Below, piece after piece: positions 15,291-23,235 of a DNA stretch of 64,000 bases. Position 1 is the stretch's first letter. Every line of letters starts with the position of its first letter. The notes under the pieces are model-generated. The model was given only the letters and a program-made list of their open reading frames with translations. It had not been told where the DNA came from and did not search any database. The position numbers and the translations under genes were made by a program. The DNA is from a virus: positions 35,377-99,376 of the IMG/VR virus record IMGVR_UViG_3300025929_000015; one strand, 5' to 3'.

Positions 15291-15763
15291 AGCTCCTCCT
15301 GTCCCGTGTCCCCGGGCCGGCCGCCGTACCCGGTGCCCCGGCCGTGCTGCTGCTCGGCGGCGGCCAGGAAATCGTAAAGTTCCCGGTTCTGCACGTACAT
15401 CTTCCGGCCTTCAAACATCATGCCAGGGGCGACCTTGCGGAGGGTTTCCGGGTCGTCCACCCACCAGGCTCCGACGGGTTCGATGCCATCGGGGATGGGG
15501 CCGAGGTCTTCCTTCACGGTCACGGTGCCGTACGGGGGGCCATTGTCCCAGTCGTCTTCGGTGAACAGGTACAGCGAGCCGAATTTCTCCCGGATCCCGA
15601 TGAACCCGCCGTTCCCGTCATAGACCCCGTAGGGCAGGTTCCGCGAAACGATCCGGTACAGGTGCCCCCTGATCAGGGTGAATTCTTTATTGCGCGGCCC
15701 GTTATCCGGCTTGAGTTTTTCCTGTGCTTCGGCGATCCGCTGTTCCAGTGGTTTGCTGTCCAT
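15287..15763 (-). CDS. Hypothetical beta-rich protein
   Basis: 158 aa. Repeated short strands and turns (GHLYRIVSRNLPYGVYDGNGGFIGIREKFG, aromatic-rich) suggest a compact beta protein. It immediately follows the PD-(D/E)XK nuclease gene, an operon position that often holds recombination accessory genes. Family not recognised. Confidence 0.75.
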   Translation of the reverse strand: MDSKPLEQRIAEAQEKLKPDNGPRNKEFTLIRGHLYRIVSRNLPYGVYDGNGGFIGIREKFGSLYLFTEDDWDNGPPYGTVTVKEDLGPIPDGIEPVGAWWVDDPETLRKVAPGMMFEGRKMYVQNRELYDFLAAAEQQHGRGTGYGGRPGDTGQEEL

Positions 15764-16747
15764 TTATTCACCCTCTTTCGGTGCTACCAATTCCAACTTG
15801 ACGCTCTCACCCTCGCGCAGCGGCGGCCGGGCCCCAGCCCGGGCATAGTCTTCGCGGACCTGTTCAGTGTCCAGGGACCGGCGACTGGAGACGGTCCAGC
15901 GCAAGACGTACGGGAAGTTCTCAAGCTGGACCTCGCCGCGTCCGCTGGTGTTGGGCCGCAGCGCGTCCAGCGCCCCCTTGGCCAGGGCTTCCTCGGCTTC
16001 GGCCTGCTTCTTGGCCTCCCGCGCGGCCGCCAGCCGCTTGGCCCATCCGGCCGCGTCCTGGTCCTCGACCAGCAGGACCGACCGCTCGTCCCGGTCGATC
16101 ACATGGCCTTCCCAGCAGGTGCCCGAGAACGGGCAGTTCCGGCATTGCGCCGAGTCGGGGGCGAAGTCGCGGGCCAGCCATTCCAGCGGGGTTTCGCGGA
16201 CCTGCTCCAGCCACTGCATCGCCTCGGTGACGGCGGCGTAGTCGAACGGCCCGGACCACATCCACGTGTTCCCGGAGTCGCGGACCAGGTAGTCCAGCTG
16301 GACCTGCTCCACGTCCAGGCCGCGGACGATCAGCGCCGCCGCATAGACTTGCACCTGCCAGAGGTGGCGGCGCGGCGGGCCGTTCAGCCGGTAGTTCGCC
16401 ACCTGCATGTCGTAGCCGACGGTCTTGACGTCCCGCAGCACCGGCCGGACGTACAGGTCGGGGTGGCCGAGCACCCCGCCGAACTGCACTTCCTCGTTGA
16501 TCACCGAGTCGGCGGGGATCAGGCCCTCGTCCCGCATCCGCAGCAGCGCCCGGTCCACCGCGTCGTGCACGGCGGTGCCGATCACCGCCTGCACGCTACC
16601 GCTGGGCTTCTCCGGCGGATACCCGTGGACGGTGTAGCCCGCCCGGCGCCGGCACCCACCGAGGTCCGATACGCCGAGGGCGCGCTGGCGGCTCCGCGGC
16701 CGTTCCCAGTCGGCCTTGAGTAGCAACTCCGCAGTAGACGGAATCAT
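15764..16747 (-). CDS. PD-(D/E)XK nuclease (RecB/Cas4-like) with Fe-S-type Cys set
   Basis: 327 aa from ATG 16747. Nuclease motifs: GTAVHDAVD, GHPDLY and RDVKTVGY (the D...xVK of the PD-(D/E)XK core). One Cys near the N-terminus (LGGCRRRAG) and CRNCPFSGTC near residue 215 make the four-Cys arrangement of Cas4/AddB iron-sulfur nucleases. With the RecT-like gene upstream it forms an exonuclease/annealase pair for homologous recombination. Confidence 0.87.
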   Translation of the reverse strand: MIPSTAELLLKADWERPRSRQRALGVSDLGGCRRRAGYTVHGYPPEKPSGSVQAVIGTAVHDAVDRALLRMRDEGLIPADSVINEEVQFGGVLGHPDLYVRPVLRDVKTVGYDMQVANYRLNGPPRRHLWQVQVYAAALIVRGLDVEQVQLDYLVRDSGNTWMWSGPFDYAAVTEAMQWLEQVRETPLEWLARDFAPDSAQCRNCPFSGTCWEGHVIDRDERSVLLVEDQDAAGWAKRLAAAREAKKQAEAEEALAKGALDALRPNTSGRGEVQLENFPYVLRWTVSSRRSLDTEQVREDYARAGARPPLREGESVKLELVAPKEGE

Positions 16748-16934
16748 GGGGCACTCCGGCCGCGCTCCCCATGGGCAGCGCCGTGAGATCCATGAGCCGG
16801 AGTGCCCCACGCGGCACCCCGTCCGTGTGATCTATGGGCCGGGCCGTAGCGTGCATGGGACGGGGACCCGCAGGCGGCACCCCGGCCGTACCCGCACTGG
16901 ATACCGTATCTCAGATGGGCCGGGGTGCCGCGGC
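16748..16934. repeat. Degenerate tandem repeats upstream of the nuclease
   Basis: The 187-bp spacer has no gene. It is built from related blocks such as GGCCGGGGTGCCGC and CCCATG motifs in both orientations, including arm pairs GGGGCACTCCGG/CCGGAGTGCCCC and a 14-nt GGCACCCC-type pair near 16873/16917. Unit length is roughly 60-70 nt. Confidence 0.55.
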
Positions 16935-17198
16935 TCACCAGTGGCGCGCTTTCGGGTGCCGCCGCGGCTTGACCGGGGCGGGCGGCTTGGCGTCCATGTC
17001 CGGGTACTTGTACCAGCGCAGCGTGCCGTTCTCGTTCTTCTTGTGCGGGCAGGCGACCGGGCCGGCCTCGAACTGGATCATCCCGCACCACGGGCAGCAC
17101 CACAGGGTGCAGTGCCCGGCGCGGCAGTACCGCCGGACGGGCTCGGCGTCCCCCCGGTCCTCGCACAGGCACGACTTGCAGTCCTTCAGCTTGGTCAC
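16935..17198 (-). CDS. Cys-rich zinc protein
   Basis: 87 aa with 9 Cys: CKSCLCED, CRAGHCTLWCCPWC and ACPHKK. The spacing suits two zinc sites in a small treble-clef-like fold. A basic Pro-rich tail may bind nucleic acid. It lies between the RecT-side genes and the nuclease. Confidence 0.75.
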   Translation of the reverse strand: MTKLKDCKSCLCEDRGDAEPVRRYCRAGHCTLWCCPWCGMIQFEAGPVACPHKKNENGTLRWYKYPDMDAKPPAPVKPRRHPKARHW

Positions 17199-17215
17199 GT
17201 CTTACCTCCCGCAGT

Positions 17216-17458
17216 TCAGGACAGCGCGGCCCGGCGCCGGCGTTCCTCGTCGACCTCGGCCATGGCGAGGTCCAGCATCATGGCGACGTGCCGCAGGTCC
17301 TCGGTGGAGGTGATCAGCCGCCCGCCGGGGTCGCCGCCTTCTTCGCGTACCGCGACCACCACCGCGAACCCGATGGTGCGCTCGCGCGGGACCCCGCTCA
17401 GCGCGGCCAGCACTTCGGCGAGCGGCTCCAGGTCGTCTTCACGTTTCCTCATCAGCAT
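17216..17458 (-). CDS. Hypothetical helical protein
   Basis: 80 aa, start inside the end of the RecT-like gene. Mainly helical and acidic (EPLAEVLAALSG, LDLAMAEVDEERRRRAALS). Possibly a recombination accessory by position; no family recognised. Confidence 0.68.
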   Translation of the reverse strand: MLMRKREDDLEPLAEVLAALSGVPRERTIGFAVVVAVREEGGDPGGRLITSTEDLRHVAMMLDLAMAEVDEERRRRAALS

Positions 17459-18608
17459 CCTGCCCGGGTTCCTCGATGGTTTTCAGGTAGCGGTCCAGCG
17501 CCTGGCGGCGGGCCCCGGAGGAGGCGTGCCCGCCTGCCACCCGGGTCACCGTATCGTGGATGATGAACACCTCACCTTTGGACAGCTCGTTCATGCCGGA
17601 CAGCTCGCGGTGGGCCAGCACGGCGCACAACCGGACCTGGGCGGGGCCGCTGACCCCGCAGCGGCGCAGCAGTTCGTGCAGCTCGGGCAGCCCCGGCGGC
17701 TCAGCGCGGACCGTCCCGGCCGTTTCACCTGTGGTCGCCGTTTCGACGTTGGGCCGGGACGACCCGCTGACCTCGTAGTCCGCCGAAGCCGCCGTCTCTG
17801 ATGTGGGTTCCGTAGTCGTCATGGGCGGCCCCGGCGGGACCGCCGCCCCCGCCGTAGCTGGTTTGGGTTCCGTCGCCTCTGTGGGCGGGGGCGGATGCTC
17901 GGTGCCGGCGGCGTGCTGGCGGTCCAGCTGGGCCAGCTTGTCGCGCACGTCCTGCACGCCCGGCGCGGGCTGGGGGGCGGGGACGACCTCGGCCAGGACG
18001 GTGCTGCCGTCGTTGCCGTCCCCGATCCCGGCCAGGTCAAATCCAAAGATCAACTCAGGGCAGCCGCGGGCGGCGCCGCGGGCGACCGCCCGCCATTGGA
18101 GCATGTCTTTCCGGTAGCTCTCCCAGGGCAGGGGCTGGCCGCTGCTGGACCGGGCGACGAGCTTGCCGTCGTGCCTCTTGACCAGGCCCGCGGCCTGCGC
18201 GTCCTGCACGGTAAACCGGCCGGTGTATTTAATCTTGAATTCCTCGTCTTTGCGAGTGATCACAAACTCGCAGGAATCCTCGGACTCGACGAAGTCGTAC
18301 CTATGGCCGGCGGCGCGGATCCGGGCCAGCAGCAGCGCGCCGCGCAGGCCCGGCTGGCCAGACGGCAGCACGTAGATGCCCCGGATCGCCTGGATCCAGC
18401 TCAAGCCCAGCTCCCGGCCCAGCAGCATGGTAATGAGGCAGTTCTGCGGCGAGCCGCGGAGCGCCTGCGGGACCATGGACGACTGGGCCAGCATGGTGGC
18501 CAGCCGGAACGCCTGGTCCAGGTCGGACAGCGGGTCGTTCAGATCGACGGCAATCCGCTGCTGCTCCGTCCGGGCGAGCGCCGTGCCCGGCTCGTCAGGC
18601 TGCGTCAT
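17439..18608 (-). CDS. RecT-like single-strand annealing protein
   Basis: 389 aa. Residues ~25-200 follow RecT proteins: LATMLAQSSMVPQALRG, LLGRELGLSWIQAIRGIYVLPSGQPGL, LLLARIRAAGHRYDF and DMLQWRAVARGAARGCPELIFGFD. The remaining half is a Pro/Thr/Glu-rich tail with a short helical end, longer than typical RecT. Its partner nuclease is at 15764-16747. Confidence 0.85.
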   Translation of the reverse strand: MTQPDEPGTALARTEQQRIAVDLNDPLSDLDQAFRLATMLAQSSMVPQALRGSPQNCLITMLLGRELGLSWIQAIRGIYVLPSGQPGLRGALLLARIRAAGHRYDFVESEDSCEFVITRKDEEFKIKYTGRFTVQDAQAAGLVKRHDGKLVARSSSGQPLPWESYRKDMLQWRAVARGAARGCPELIFGFDLAGIGDGNDGSTVLAEVVPAPQPAPGVQDVRDKLAQLDRQHAAGTEHPPPPTEATEPKPATAGAAVPPGPPMTTTEPTSETAASADYEVSGSSRPNVETATTGETAGTVRAEPPGLPELHELLRRCGVSGPAQVRLCAVLAHRELSGMNELSKGEVFIIHDTVTRVAGGHASSGARRQALDRYLKTIEEPGQDADEET

Positions 18609-18687
18609 GGTGTTCCTCCCGTGGGCGGGGAGGTGCCGTAGGTAGCATGGGTGAAACCGCTACGGCCCTGGGCACCTCCGCACGTCC

Positions 18688-18716
18688 ATTGTACCCTGGT
18701 TGTCTCTGGCTGTCTT
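18688..18716 (-). promoter_or_regulatory. Promoter for the RecT operon
   Basis: On the minus strand TACAAT (18693-18688) has AAGACA 17 nt upstream (18716-18711), a near-consensus -10 with a partial -35, about 80 nt before the RecT start. The same 167-bp divergent spacer has two direct copies of a GGGTACGRCAAAACGG motif (about 18730-18772) before the plus-strand gene. Confidence 0.45.
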
Positions 18717-18775
18717 CCATGCTAGCGTGGGGGTACGACAAAACGGAGCGTGGGTACGGCAAAACGGGAGCCCGC

Positions 18776-19453
18776 ATGACCATCAGCCTGATGTACGACG
18801 CCACCCATGACAACATCGGCCACCTGCCGCCGCACGCCACCTACGCGGGCTACACCACCGGCAGCGGCGGCATCGCCTGGACCGCGGCGGACTGGAAGAA
18901 GTTCCCCGACGCGGTGCGGATCGACCAGGACGCCAGCGCCGCCGACCCGTCCGCCGACATCCTGGACGTGGAGAACGGCGCGGCCACCCCGGCGGAATGC
19001 CCCGGCTGGGCCCGGCGGGCGCTGGCCAGCTTCGCCAGCGCCGCCCGGCCCGGGCAGCGTTCCCCCGCCATCTACGCCGGCGCCGCCGCCATCACCACCG
19101 TGGCCAACGCGCTGACCGCGGGCGGCGTCACGTCCGGTGTCGGGCTGTGGGTGGCGAACTGGAACCTGACCGACTCGGAGGCGGTCGCGGCCGTGACCGC
19201 GGCGTCCGGGCCGTTCCCGGTCATCGCGGTGCAGTTCCGCAACGCCGGCCCGTACGATATCAGCGTGGTATCGACCAGCTGGCTGACCCGCCGGTCGGCG
19301 CCGCCGGTGACCGCGCACGTCCCGCCCGGGCAGTGGCTGGACCCTGCCGCGTGGACGTGGCAGACGGCGCGGCTGTCCGGCACCGGGCTGGACGGGAACA
19401 CGCACGAGTGGGATTACCACCCCGGCACGGGGCAGTGGTCGCGGGCCACGTAG
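18776..19453 (+). CDS. DUF1906/GH25-like glycosidase-type protein
   Basis: 225 aa, ATG 18776 with GGGAG upstream. A TIM-barrel-like pattern: start ISLMYDATHDN, the acidic pair LDVENGAATP, then strand/helix units (SPAIYAGAAAI, GVGLWVANW, VIAVQFRN). This is the layout of DUF1906/glycoside-hydrolase-like proteins common in actinobacteria and their phages. No signal peptide, so lysin-type use after export or lysis is inferred. A C-terminal ~60 residues form a separate Trp-rich module. Confidence 0.7.
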   Translation: MTISLMYDATHDNIGHLPPHATYAGYTTGSGGIAWTAADWKKFPDAVRIDQDASAADPSADILDVENGAATPAECPGWARRALASFASAARPGQRSPAIYAGAAAITTVANALTAGGVTSGVGLWVANWNLTDSEAVAAVTAASGPFPVIAVQFRNAGPYDISVVSTSWLTRRSAPPVTAHVPPGQWLDPAAWTWQTARLSGTGLDGNTHEWDYHPGTGQWSRAT

Positions 19454-19455
19454 GC

Positions 19456-19722
19456 ATGCCCGCGCCCGCCCCGGAAGTAGTGCTGGCCCGCTGCGCGGTC
19501 TGCCGGTTCCGGATGGACCCGGTGCTGCCGCTGCACGGGTACCGCACCCACCCGTGCTGCCAGCCCGGCGAGGTATCCCCGCGCTGGGAACCCGGCGACA
19601 CCCCGCTGCGCGGGCCCAAGAGGAAAACGGCCCACCGGGCCCAAAGAGCCAACGGCCCGCCGCCCACAACGGGTACGGAACCAGCCAGGGTGATAACGGC
19701 GGCGGGTACAGTAGCGGGATGA
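19456..19722 (+). CDS. Small Cys-containing protein
   Basis: 88 aa. CAVCRFRMD and HPCCQPGE make a likely zinc site in the first 40 residues; the tail is basic and Pro/Thr-rich. Its TGA overlaps the ATG of a 19-aa ORF. Confidence 0.62.
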   Translation: MPAPAPEVVLARCAVCRFRMDPVLPLHGYRTHPCCQPGEVSPRWEPGDTPLRGPKRKTAHRAQRANGPPPTTGTEPARVITAAGTVAG

Positions 19723-19778
19723 CAGGCAGCCCCGGCCCAGGGACCAACCCCACAAAGATGACGGCCGGGGCTGCCTGA
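19719..19778 (+). CDS. 19-aa coupled mini-ORF covering a hairpin
   Basis: It starts in an ATGA overlap with the preceding gene and ends in a TGATG overlap with the next. Its DNA contains a perfect 13-bp inverted repeat (19725-19737 / 19763-19775). The peptide is Gly/Pro/Thr-rich. The arrangement suggests a leader that controls translation of the 19778 gene; this is inference. Confidence 0.5.
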   Translation: MTGSPGPGTNPTKMTAGAA

Positions 19779-20896
19779 TGCGTGACCTGGCGGAGGCGTG
19801 CGAGGAGCTGCTCACCCAGCTCCAGGTGTTCGACCTCGGCGCGGCTGACGACGACCGGGCCGACGCGGGCCTGGTCACGGTAACGTGCCTGATCGCCGAG
19901 GCGGACACCGACCCGGGGCTGCGCCGCTCCGGGCTGCTGGAATCCCGTCCGCCGTGGAACGCCAACGTGGCCGGCGCCTACCTGTCCGCCCACCAGCTGG
20001 TGCGCCGCCTGGAGGCGTCGCTGCGGCTGGCGGTGGCCGGGCACCCGGGCCGGGCGCGCGGCGGGTCGGATGCGAATACCGCCGAGGCCATCCGGGCGAT
20101 CGCCCGGATGGCCACCGCGGCCAGCGTGATCCCCACCGCCGAGCCGGTCTCCCGGTCCGACCCGGACGGGCGCAAGCTGACCGTGGCGGAACTGGCCGCG
20201 ATCGTGCTGGACCGCGCGATCCGCGTCATCGGCCAGCTGCCCGCCATCGACGAGTTCCCCAAGTGGGAGAAGATCCGGGCCGGCCCGGACGGGCTGCCGC
20301 CGCGCTGCCCGAACTGCGGTACGTTCTCGCTGCGGGTCGCGGTGCAGTCCGGGGTGGTGGTGTGCGTGCTGCCGTCCTGCGCCGACCTGGACGGGAACAG
20401 TCCCCCGCAGGCGCACCTGGACGTCTCGCGGCTGGACGGCAGCCCGGCGCTGGTGTGGCGGGACGGCACCGTGCAGTGCCCGCCGGCCGCGTTACGGCAG
20501 GTCCCGGAGCGGGATCCAGCCGTCTGGGTAGTCACCCCGGCTGATGGCCTGGGCCAGGCAGATGGCCGCGAACGGCCTGTACCCGCGCGCCCGGCCCGTG
20601 ACTACCGCCAGGGCCTCGTCCGGATCTTCGTCCAGTTCCAGGAGAGGGTCTTTCATGAGTTCTCGAATTCGATGTCGTCGATCATGTTCTGCCTTTCCCT
20701 TTCGTCACGGATTACCTCCCCAGAGTTTCCTGCTGAGCACAGGAACGCATTCCTTGCAGACCTGGAACTGGCACCACCATTTCAATTTCTTCCCGCAGTT
20801 CAGGCATCGCCCGGTCATTTCCTGCGCCGCCGTGCGGCGATACCCCTGGCGATCATCCGTAGCTTCTCCTCGAAGCAGGGTGTACACAGGCCATGA
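19778..20896 (+). CDS. Hypothetical protein with zinc ribbon; 3' end doubtful
   Basis: Residues 1-240 look like a real protein: helical N-terminus (ACEELLTQLQVFDL), a middle helical pair (EAIRAIARMATAASV, VAELAAIVLDRAIRVIGQLP) and a zinc ribbon (CPNCGTFSLRV...VCVLPSC). From about 20490 the frame runs ~400 nt over minus-strand genes with poor coding bias, so the true stop is probably lost or shifted near 20490-20545. Confidence 0.6.
   Translation: MRDLAEACEELLTQLQVFDLGAADDDRADAGLVTVTCLIAEADTDPGLRRSGLLESRPPWNANVAGAYLSAHQLVRRLEASLRLAVAGHPGRARGGSDANTAEAIRAIARMATAASVIPTAEPVSRSDPDGRKLTVAELAAIVLDRAIRVIGQLPAIDEFPKWEKIRAGPDGLPPRCPNCGTFSLRVAVQSGVVVCVLPSCADLDGNSPPQAHLDVSRLDGSPALVWRDGTVQCPPAALRQVPERDPAVWVVTPADGLGQADGRERPVPARPARDYRQGLVRIFVQFQERVFHEFSNSMSSIMFCLSLSSRITSPEFPAEHRNAFLADLELAPPFQFLPAVQASPGHFLRRRAAIPLAIIRSFSSKQGVHRP
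20492..20656 (-). CDS. 54-aa acidic hypothetical protein
   Basis: The frame starts MKDPLLELDEDPDEAL and ends IPLRDLP, with normal coding bias. It begins in an ATGA overlap with a 10-codon ORF that has its own GGGAAAGG site (20655-20687). It overlaps the doubtful 3' end of the plus-strand gene. Confidence 0.62.
   Translation of the reverse strand: MKDPLLELDEDPDEALAVVTGRARGYRPFAAICLAQAISRGDYPDGWIPLRDLP
20705..20818 (-). CDS. 37-aa zinc-ribbon mini-protein
   Basis: CLNCGKKLKWWCQFQVCKEC is almost the whole protein: two CxxC pairs around a Trp pair. Start overlaps the previous stop (ATGA). One of several zinc-knuckle mini-proteins here. Confidence 0.65.
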   Translation of the reverse strand: MTGRCLNCGKKLKWWCQFQVCKECVPVLSRKLWGGNP

Positions 20897-20970
20897 TTGC
20901 GGTTGGCCACCTGAGGCGTGATCTCGTTCTCGCATCCTGCGGTCTTGCACTGCACCGTGCCCTTGCCCAT
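20815..20970 (-). CDS. 51-aa zinc-finger mini-protein
   Basis: CKTAGCENEI and CTPCFEEKL give a four-Cys site; the tail is Arg/Lys-rich (ARRRRK). AGGAG precedes the ATG at 20970. Confidence 0.72.
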   Translation of the reverse strand: MGKGTVQCKTAGCENEITPQVANRNHGLCTPCFEEKLRMIARGIAARRRRK

Positions 20971-20978
20971 GATTTCTC

Positions 20979-21227
20979 CTAATTTCCTTCCCGCTGCCGC
21001 CGTATCTCGGCGAGACCTTCCGGGGTGAGCAGCCAGCCGACGCACCGGCCCGTGCGGTTGCTGAGGTACCAGTCGCGGTGGCATCTGCCGCAGTGCTGGG
21101 CGGTAAGCCACCGCCCTTCATGTGCGGCATACGTGAGCGTGAAGAGGTCGAGAGGGCAGAGCCCGACCTGGAGGGCGCCGCCCCACAAGATCCAGTTGGC
21201 CTCACCGAGCGTCATGTACTCCGTCAT
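20979..21227 (-). CDS. Small Cys-containing hypothetical protein
   Basis: 82 aa from the ATG at 21227 (AAGAGG upstream). Trp-rich N-terminus (GEANWILWGG), then CGRCHRDWYLSNRTGRCVGWLL and a charged C-terminal helix. The central part looks like a single zinc site. Confidence 0.7.
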   Translation of the reverse strand: MTEYMTLGEANWILWGGALQVGLCPLDLFTLTYAAHEGRWLTAQHCGRCHRDWYLSNRTGRCVGWLLTPEGLAEIRRQREGN

Positions 21228-21263
21228 CTGACCTCTTTTCCTTTCATGCGTCACCCGGCCCCC

Positions 21264-21334
21264 GAGGCCCTGCTCAAGCCCACCTGCGAACGTGGTTCCC
21301 GGCTGCCCGGAACCGTAGGTTTGAGCAGGACCTC
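21264..21334 (-). terminator. Nested intercistronic hairpin
   Basis: Outer 17-nt arms (21264-21280 / 21318-21334) match except at two positions, and a second perfect GGTTCC..GGAACC hairpin sits inside. It fills the gap between two minus-strand genes. Confidence 0.5.
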
Positions 21335-21343
21335 CGCGGTCAG

Positions 21344-21514
21344 CTACTTCTTCTTGGCCTTGGTCTTGCGGTACCTGTTCAGGTCCCTATTCGCCTGGAC
21401 CAGCGCGGCGGTAAGCCCGAAGTGGTCCGGATCTCCCCGCCTGAGCTGTCTCAGCGCATCTGCTATGTCGTTGCAGATGTCAATGAGCCGCTGCTCTTCC
21501 TGGTCTGCGGCCAT
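21344..21514 (-). CDS. 56-aa helical basic protein
   Basis: Starts MAADQEEQRLIDICNDIADAL and ends KTKAKKK; a two-helix charged protein. No ORF of this length is expected by chance with this coding bias. Function unknown. Confidence 0.65.
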   Translation of the reverse strand: MAADQEEQRLIDICNDIADALRQLRRGDPDHFGLTAALVQANRDLNRYRKTKAKKK

Positions 21515-21516
21515 CG

Positions 21517-21660
21517 TTACGGTTCGATCGGGCCGCAGAACGGCTGGGTCATGTGCGGGGCGATCAGCCGGCAGGCCAGCACGTGGTGGCCGGGCCGGCA
21601 GTGCGGCCGGAGCGGGTTCGCACGGTAGGCGGCGACTGCCCAGCGGATGATCGTGGTCAT
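21517..21660 (-). CDS. 47-aa hypothetical protein
   Basis: ATG 21660 with GGAAGAAGGAAAA upstream. Contains HCRPGHHVLACRLIAPH, a His/Cys-rich core that might bind metal. Overlaps the preceding gene by 4 nt. Confidence 0.62.
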   Translation of the reverse strand: MTTIIRWAVAAYRANPLRPHCRPGHHVLACRLIAPHMTQPFCGPIEP

Positions 21661-21896
21661 GGTTTTCCTTCTTCCTTCTCGGTGAATGACCGGGAATACT
21701 GGTCGTCGGGAGTGTAGGACGGGTAGTATTTCGCGTCGATCCAGGGATGCGTGCCCGGGTCGGGCACGAAGACGACCAGGCCGAACCACGGGGTCCGCAG
21801 GTACAGTGAGCAGTTCCCGTACTCGTCCCCGCCGTGCCCGGCGTACCAGCCGGTGGACGGGCCCTCCAGCAGGAGCCGCCTACCGAGGCTTCGCAT
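21657..21896 (-). CDS. Aromatic-rich hypothetical protein
   Basis: 79 aa, beta-rich with many Tyr/Trp/Gly (GWYAGHGGDEYGNCSLY). Acidic C-terminus. Overlaps both neighbours. Confidence 0.68.
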   Translation of the reverse strand: MRSLGRRLLLEGPSTGWYAGHGGDEYGNCSLYLRTPWFGLVVFVPDPGTHPWIDAKYYPSYTPDDQYSRSFTEKEEGKP

Positions 21897-22413
21897 GGCC
21901 GTCCCCTTTCGCTCGCCGGATCCTGGCCTTGGCGGCCAGGAACCGGACCGTATCGGCGAAACGGCCGCCTACCTGGATCTCACCCGAGGCGCTGAAGTAC
22001 TCGGCGATCTCGCCTGGGCGGTCCCGCCGCTTCTCGCAGGCCCACAGCCGGCCGTCGATATCAGCACACACGGCGACGGCGATCTCGATCCGGTCCGGCC
22101 GCAGGCTGGGCCGCGGTCCGGGGCCTTCCGCGGCCCACCCTTCGATCTGGAGGAGATACGCGTACGGCGGTTCGCCCGGGTGCTCCTCCAGGTGCTGCCC
22201 GGCCAGCCCGGCCAGCATCATCGGGTACTGGTCCGGATCGACCGCCGGGTCGATGCCGGCCAGTACCCGGCAGCTGACTTGCTGGCCGTCCCAGCCCAGG
22301 ATCATGAACTGGTGCAGCGAATCCCACTGGTCGTGCTGCTCGATGACGCCGCGGGTGTAGGCGGCCATGACTTCTTCCGGCGCGGATTTCTTGATCTGTT
22401 CGTTCTCATCCAT
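21880..22413 (-). CDS. Hypothetical protein
   Basis: 177 aa from ATG 22413. Helical N-terminus, a beta-strand centre (IEIAVAVCADIDGRLWACE) and a charged C-terminal helix (FLAAKARIRRAK). Divergent from the plus-strand peptidase gene at 22517. No family recognised. Confidence 0.72.
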   Translation of the reverse strand: MDENEQIKKSAPEEVMAAYTRGVIEQHDQWDSLHQFMILGWDGQQVSCRVLAGIDPAVDPDQYPMMLAGLAGQHLEEHPGEPPYAYLLQIEGWAAEGPGPRPSLRPDRIEIAVAVCADIDGRLWACEKRRDRPGEIAEYFSASGEIQVGGRFADTVRFLAAKARIRRAKGDGHAKPR

Positions 22414-22516
22414 AGATCTCACCGATCGGTCGGTGTCTCCTTTTCTCGTTGTGGTCCGTTCCGGTTTCGCACTTTCGCACTGCTCTCCTTTCCGTCTTGG
22501 GTATACGCTGAGGTTC

Positions 22517-23089
22517 ATGAATGTGGATGTCAGCCAGCTCCAGCCCGGCGTCTTCGGCGTCTCGCATGGCGGCGGCCTGGCCGGAGAGCTTATCCGCCAC
22601 GCGACTGGCTCCTGGGCCGGGCACGCGTTCCTCTACCTCGGCGGCGGGCGGCTGGTCCAGGGCCAGCCGCCCGCCGCCGCGCTCGCGCCCGCGGACAGCC
22701 ACGGCGACGCGATCTGGGCCTGGCGGATGTGGGACCAGCTGCGCGCCGTGACCGGCTGGACCGCGGACCAGGTGACCGCCGCGCAGCGGCGGGTGGTGGC
22801 CCGCGGACACGCCCTGACCGGCTGCCGGTACGACTTCGAGGCGTACGCGGGCTTTTCCCTGGAAGTGCTCAAGCTAGTCAACGCCGGCCAGCTCGACCCG
22901 GTGTTCAGCAGCGACAGCTACCGGGTATGCAGCGCACTGGTGGACGACGCGGAGGTCTTCGGCGGGGTGCCGATGACCTACGTGCCCGCCGACGGGCCGG
23001 GCGTGGCCCCGGGCGGGGCGATGATCGCCGCCAACCTGGTCGCGCCCGGCATGCTGCTCGGACTGGCCGAACGCAGTGAGTGGATCTAG
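22517..23089 (+). CDS. Permuted NlpC/P60 (YiiX/YebB-like) cysteine hydrolase
   Basis: 190 aa. The order of catalytic residues is reversed relative to classical NlpC/P60: His36 in GSWAGHAFLY first, Cys138 in YRVCSALV later, which marks the permuted papain-like group. No signal peptide. Isolated on the plus strand inside a minus-strand block; its stop shares 4 nt with a convergent gene. Substrate is probably a peptide or acyl bond; not determinable here. Confidence 0.8.
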   Translation: MNVDVSQLQPGVFGVSHGGGLAGELIRHATGSWAGHAFLYLGGGRLVQGQPPAAALAPADSHGDAIWAWRMWDQLRAVTGWTADQVTAAQRRVVARGHALTGCRYDFEAYAGFSLEVLKLVNAGQLDPVFSSDSYRVCSALVDDAEVFGGVPMTYVPADGPGVAPGGAMIAANLVAPGMLLGLAERSEWI

Positions 23090-23235
23090 CCGTCAGCCTC
23101 CGGCCGGCCGATGTTGTAGCCGGCCTCAGCTTCGGCGGCCCAGGCTTCCAGCTCCGCCTCGGTGATCACCTTTCCGGTCTTCGTGACCGGCGGATGGCAG
23201 ATCAGGCAGCCGGGATCGCCGCATTCCTTCCTCAC
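23086..23235 (-). CDS. 49-aa Cys mini-protein
   Basis: GTG start in a GTGA overlap. The first 15 residues carry CGDPGCLICHPP, a compact metal-site motif also echoed in the 40-aa gene at 40462; the rest is an acidic helix. Stop overlaps the convergent peptidase gene. Confidence 0.68.
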   Translation of the reverse strand: MRKECGDPGCLICHPPVTKTGKVITEAELEAWAAEAEAGYNIGRPEADG

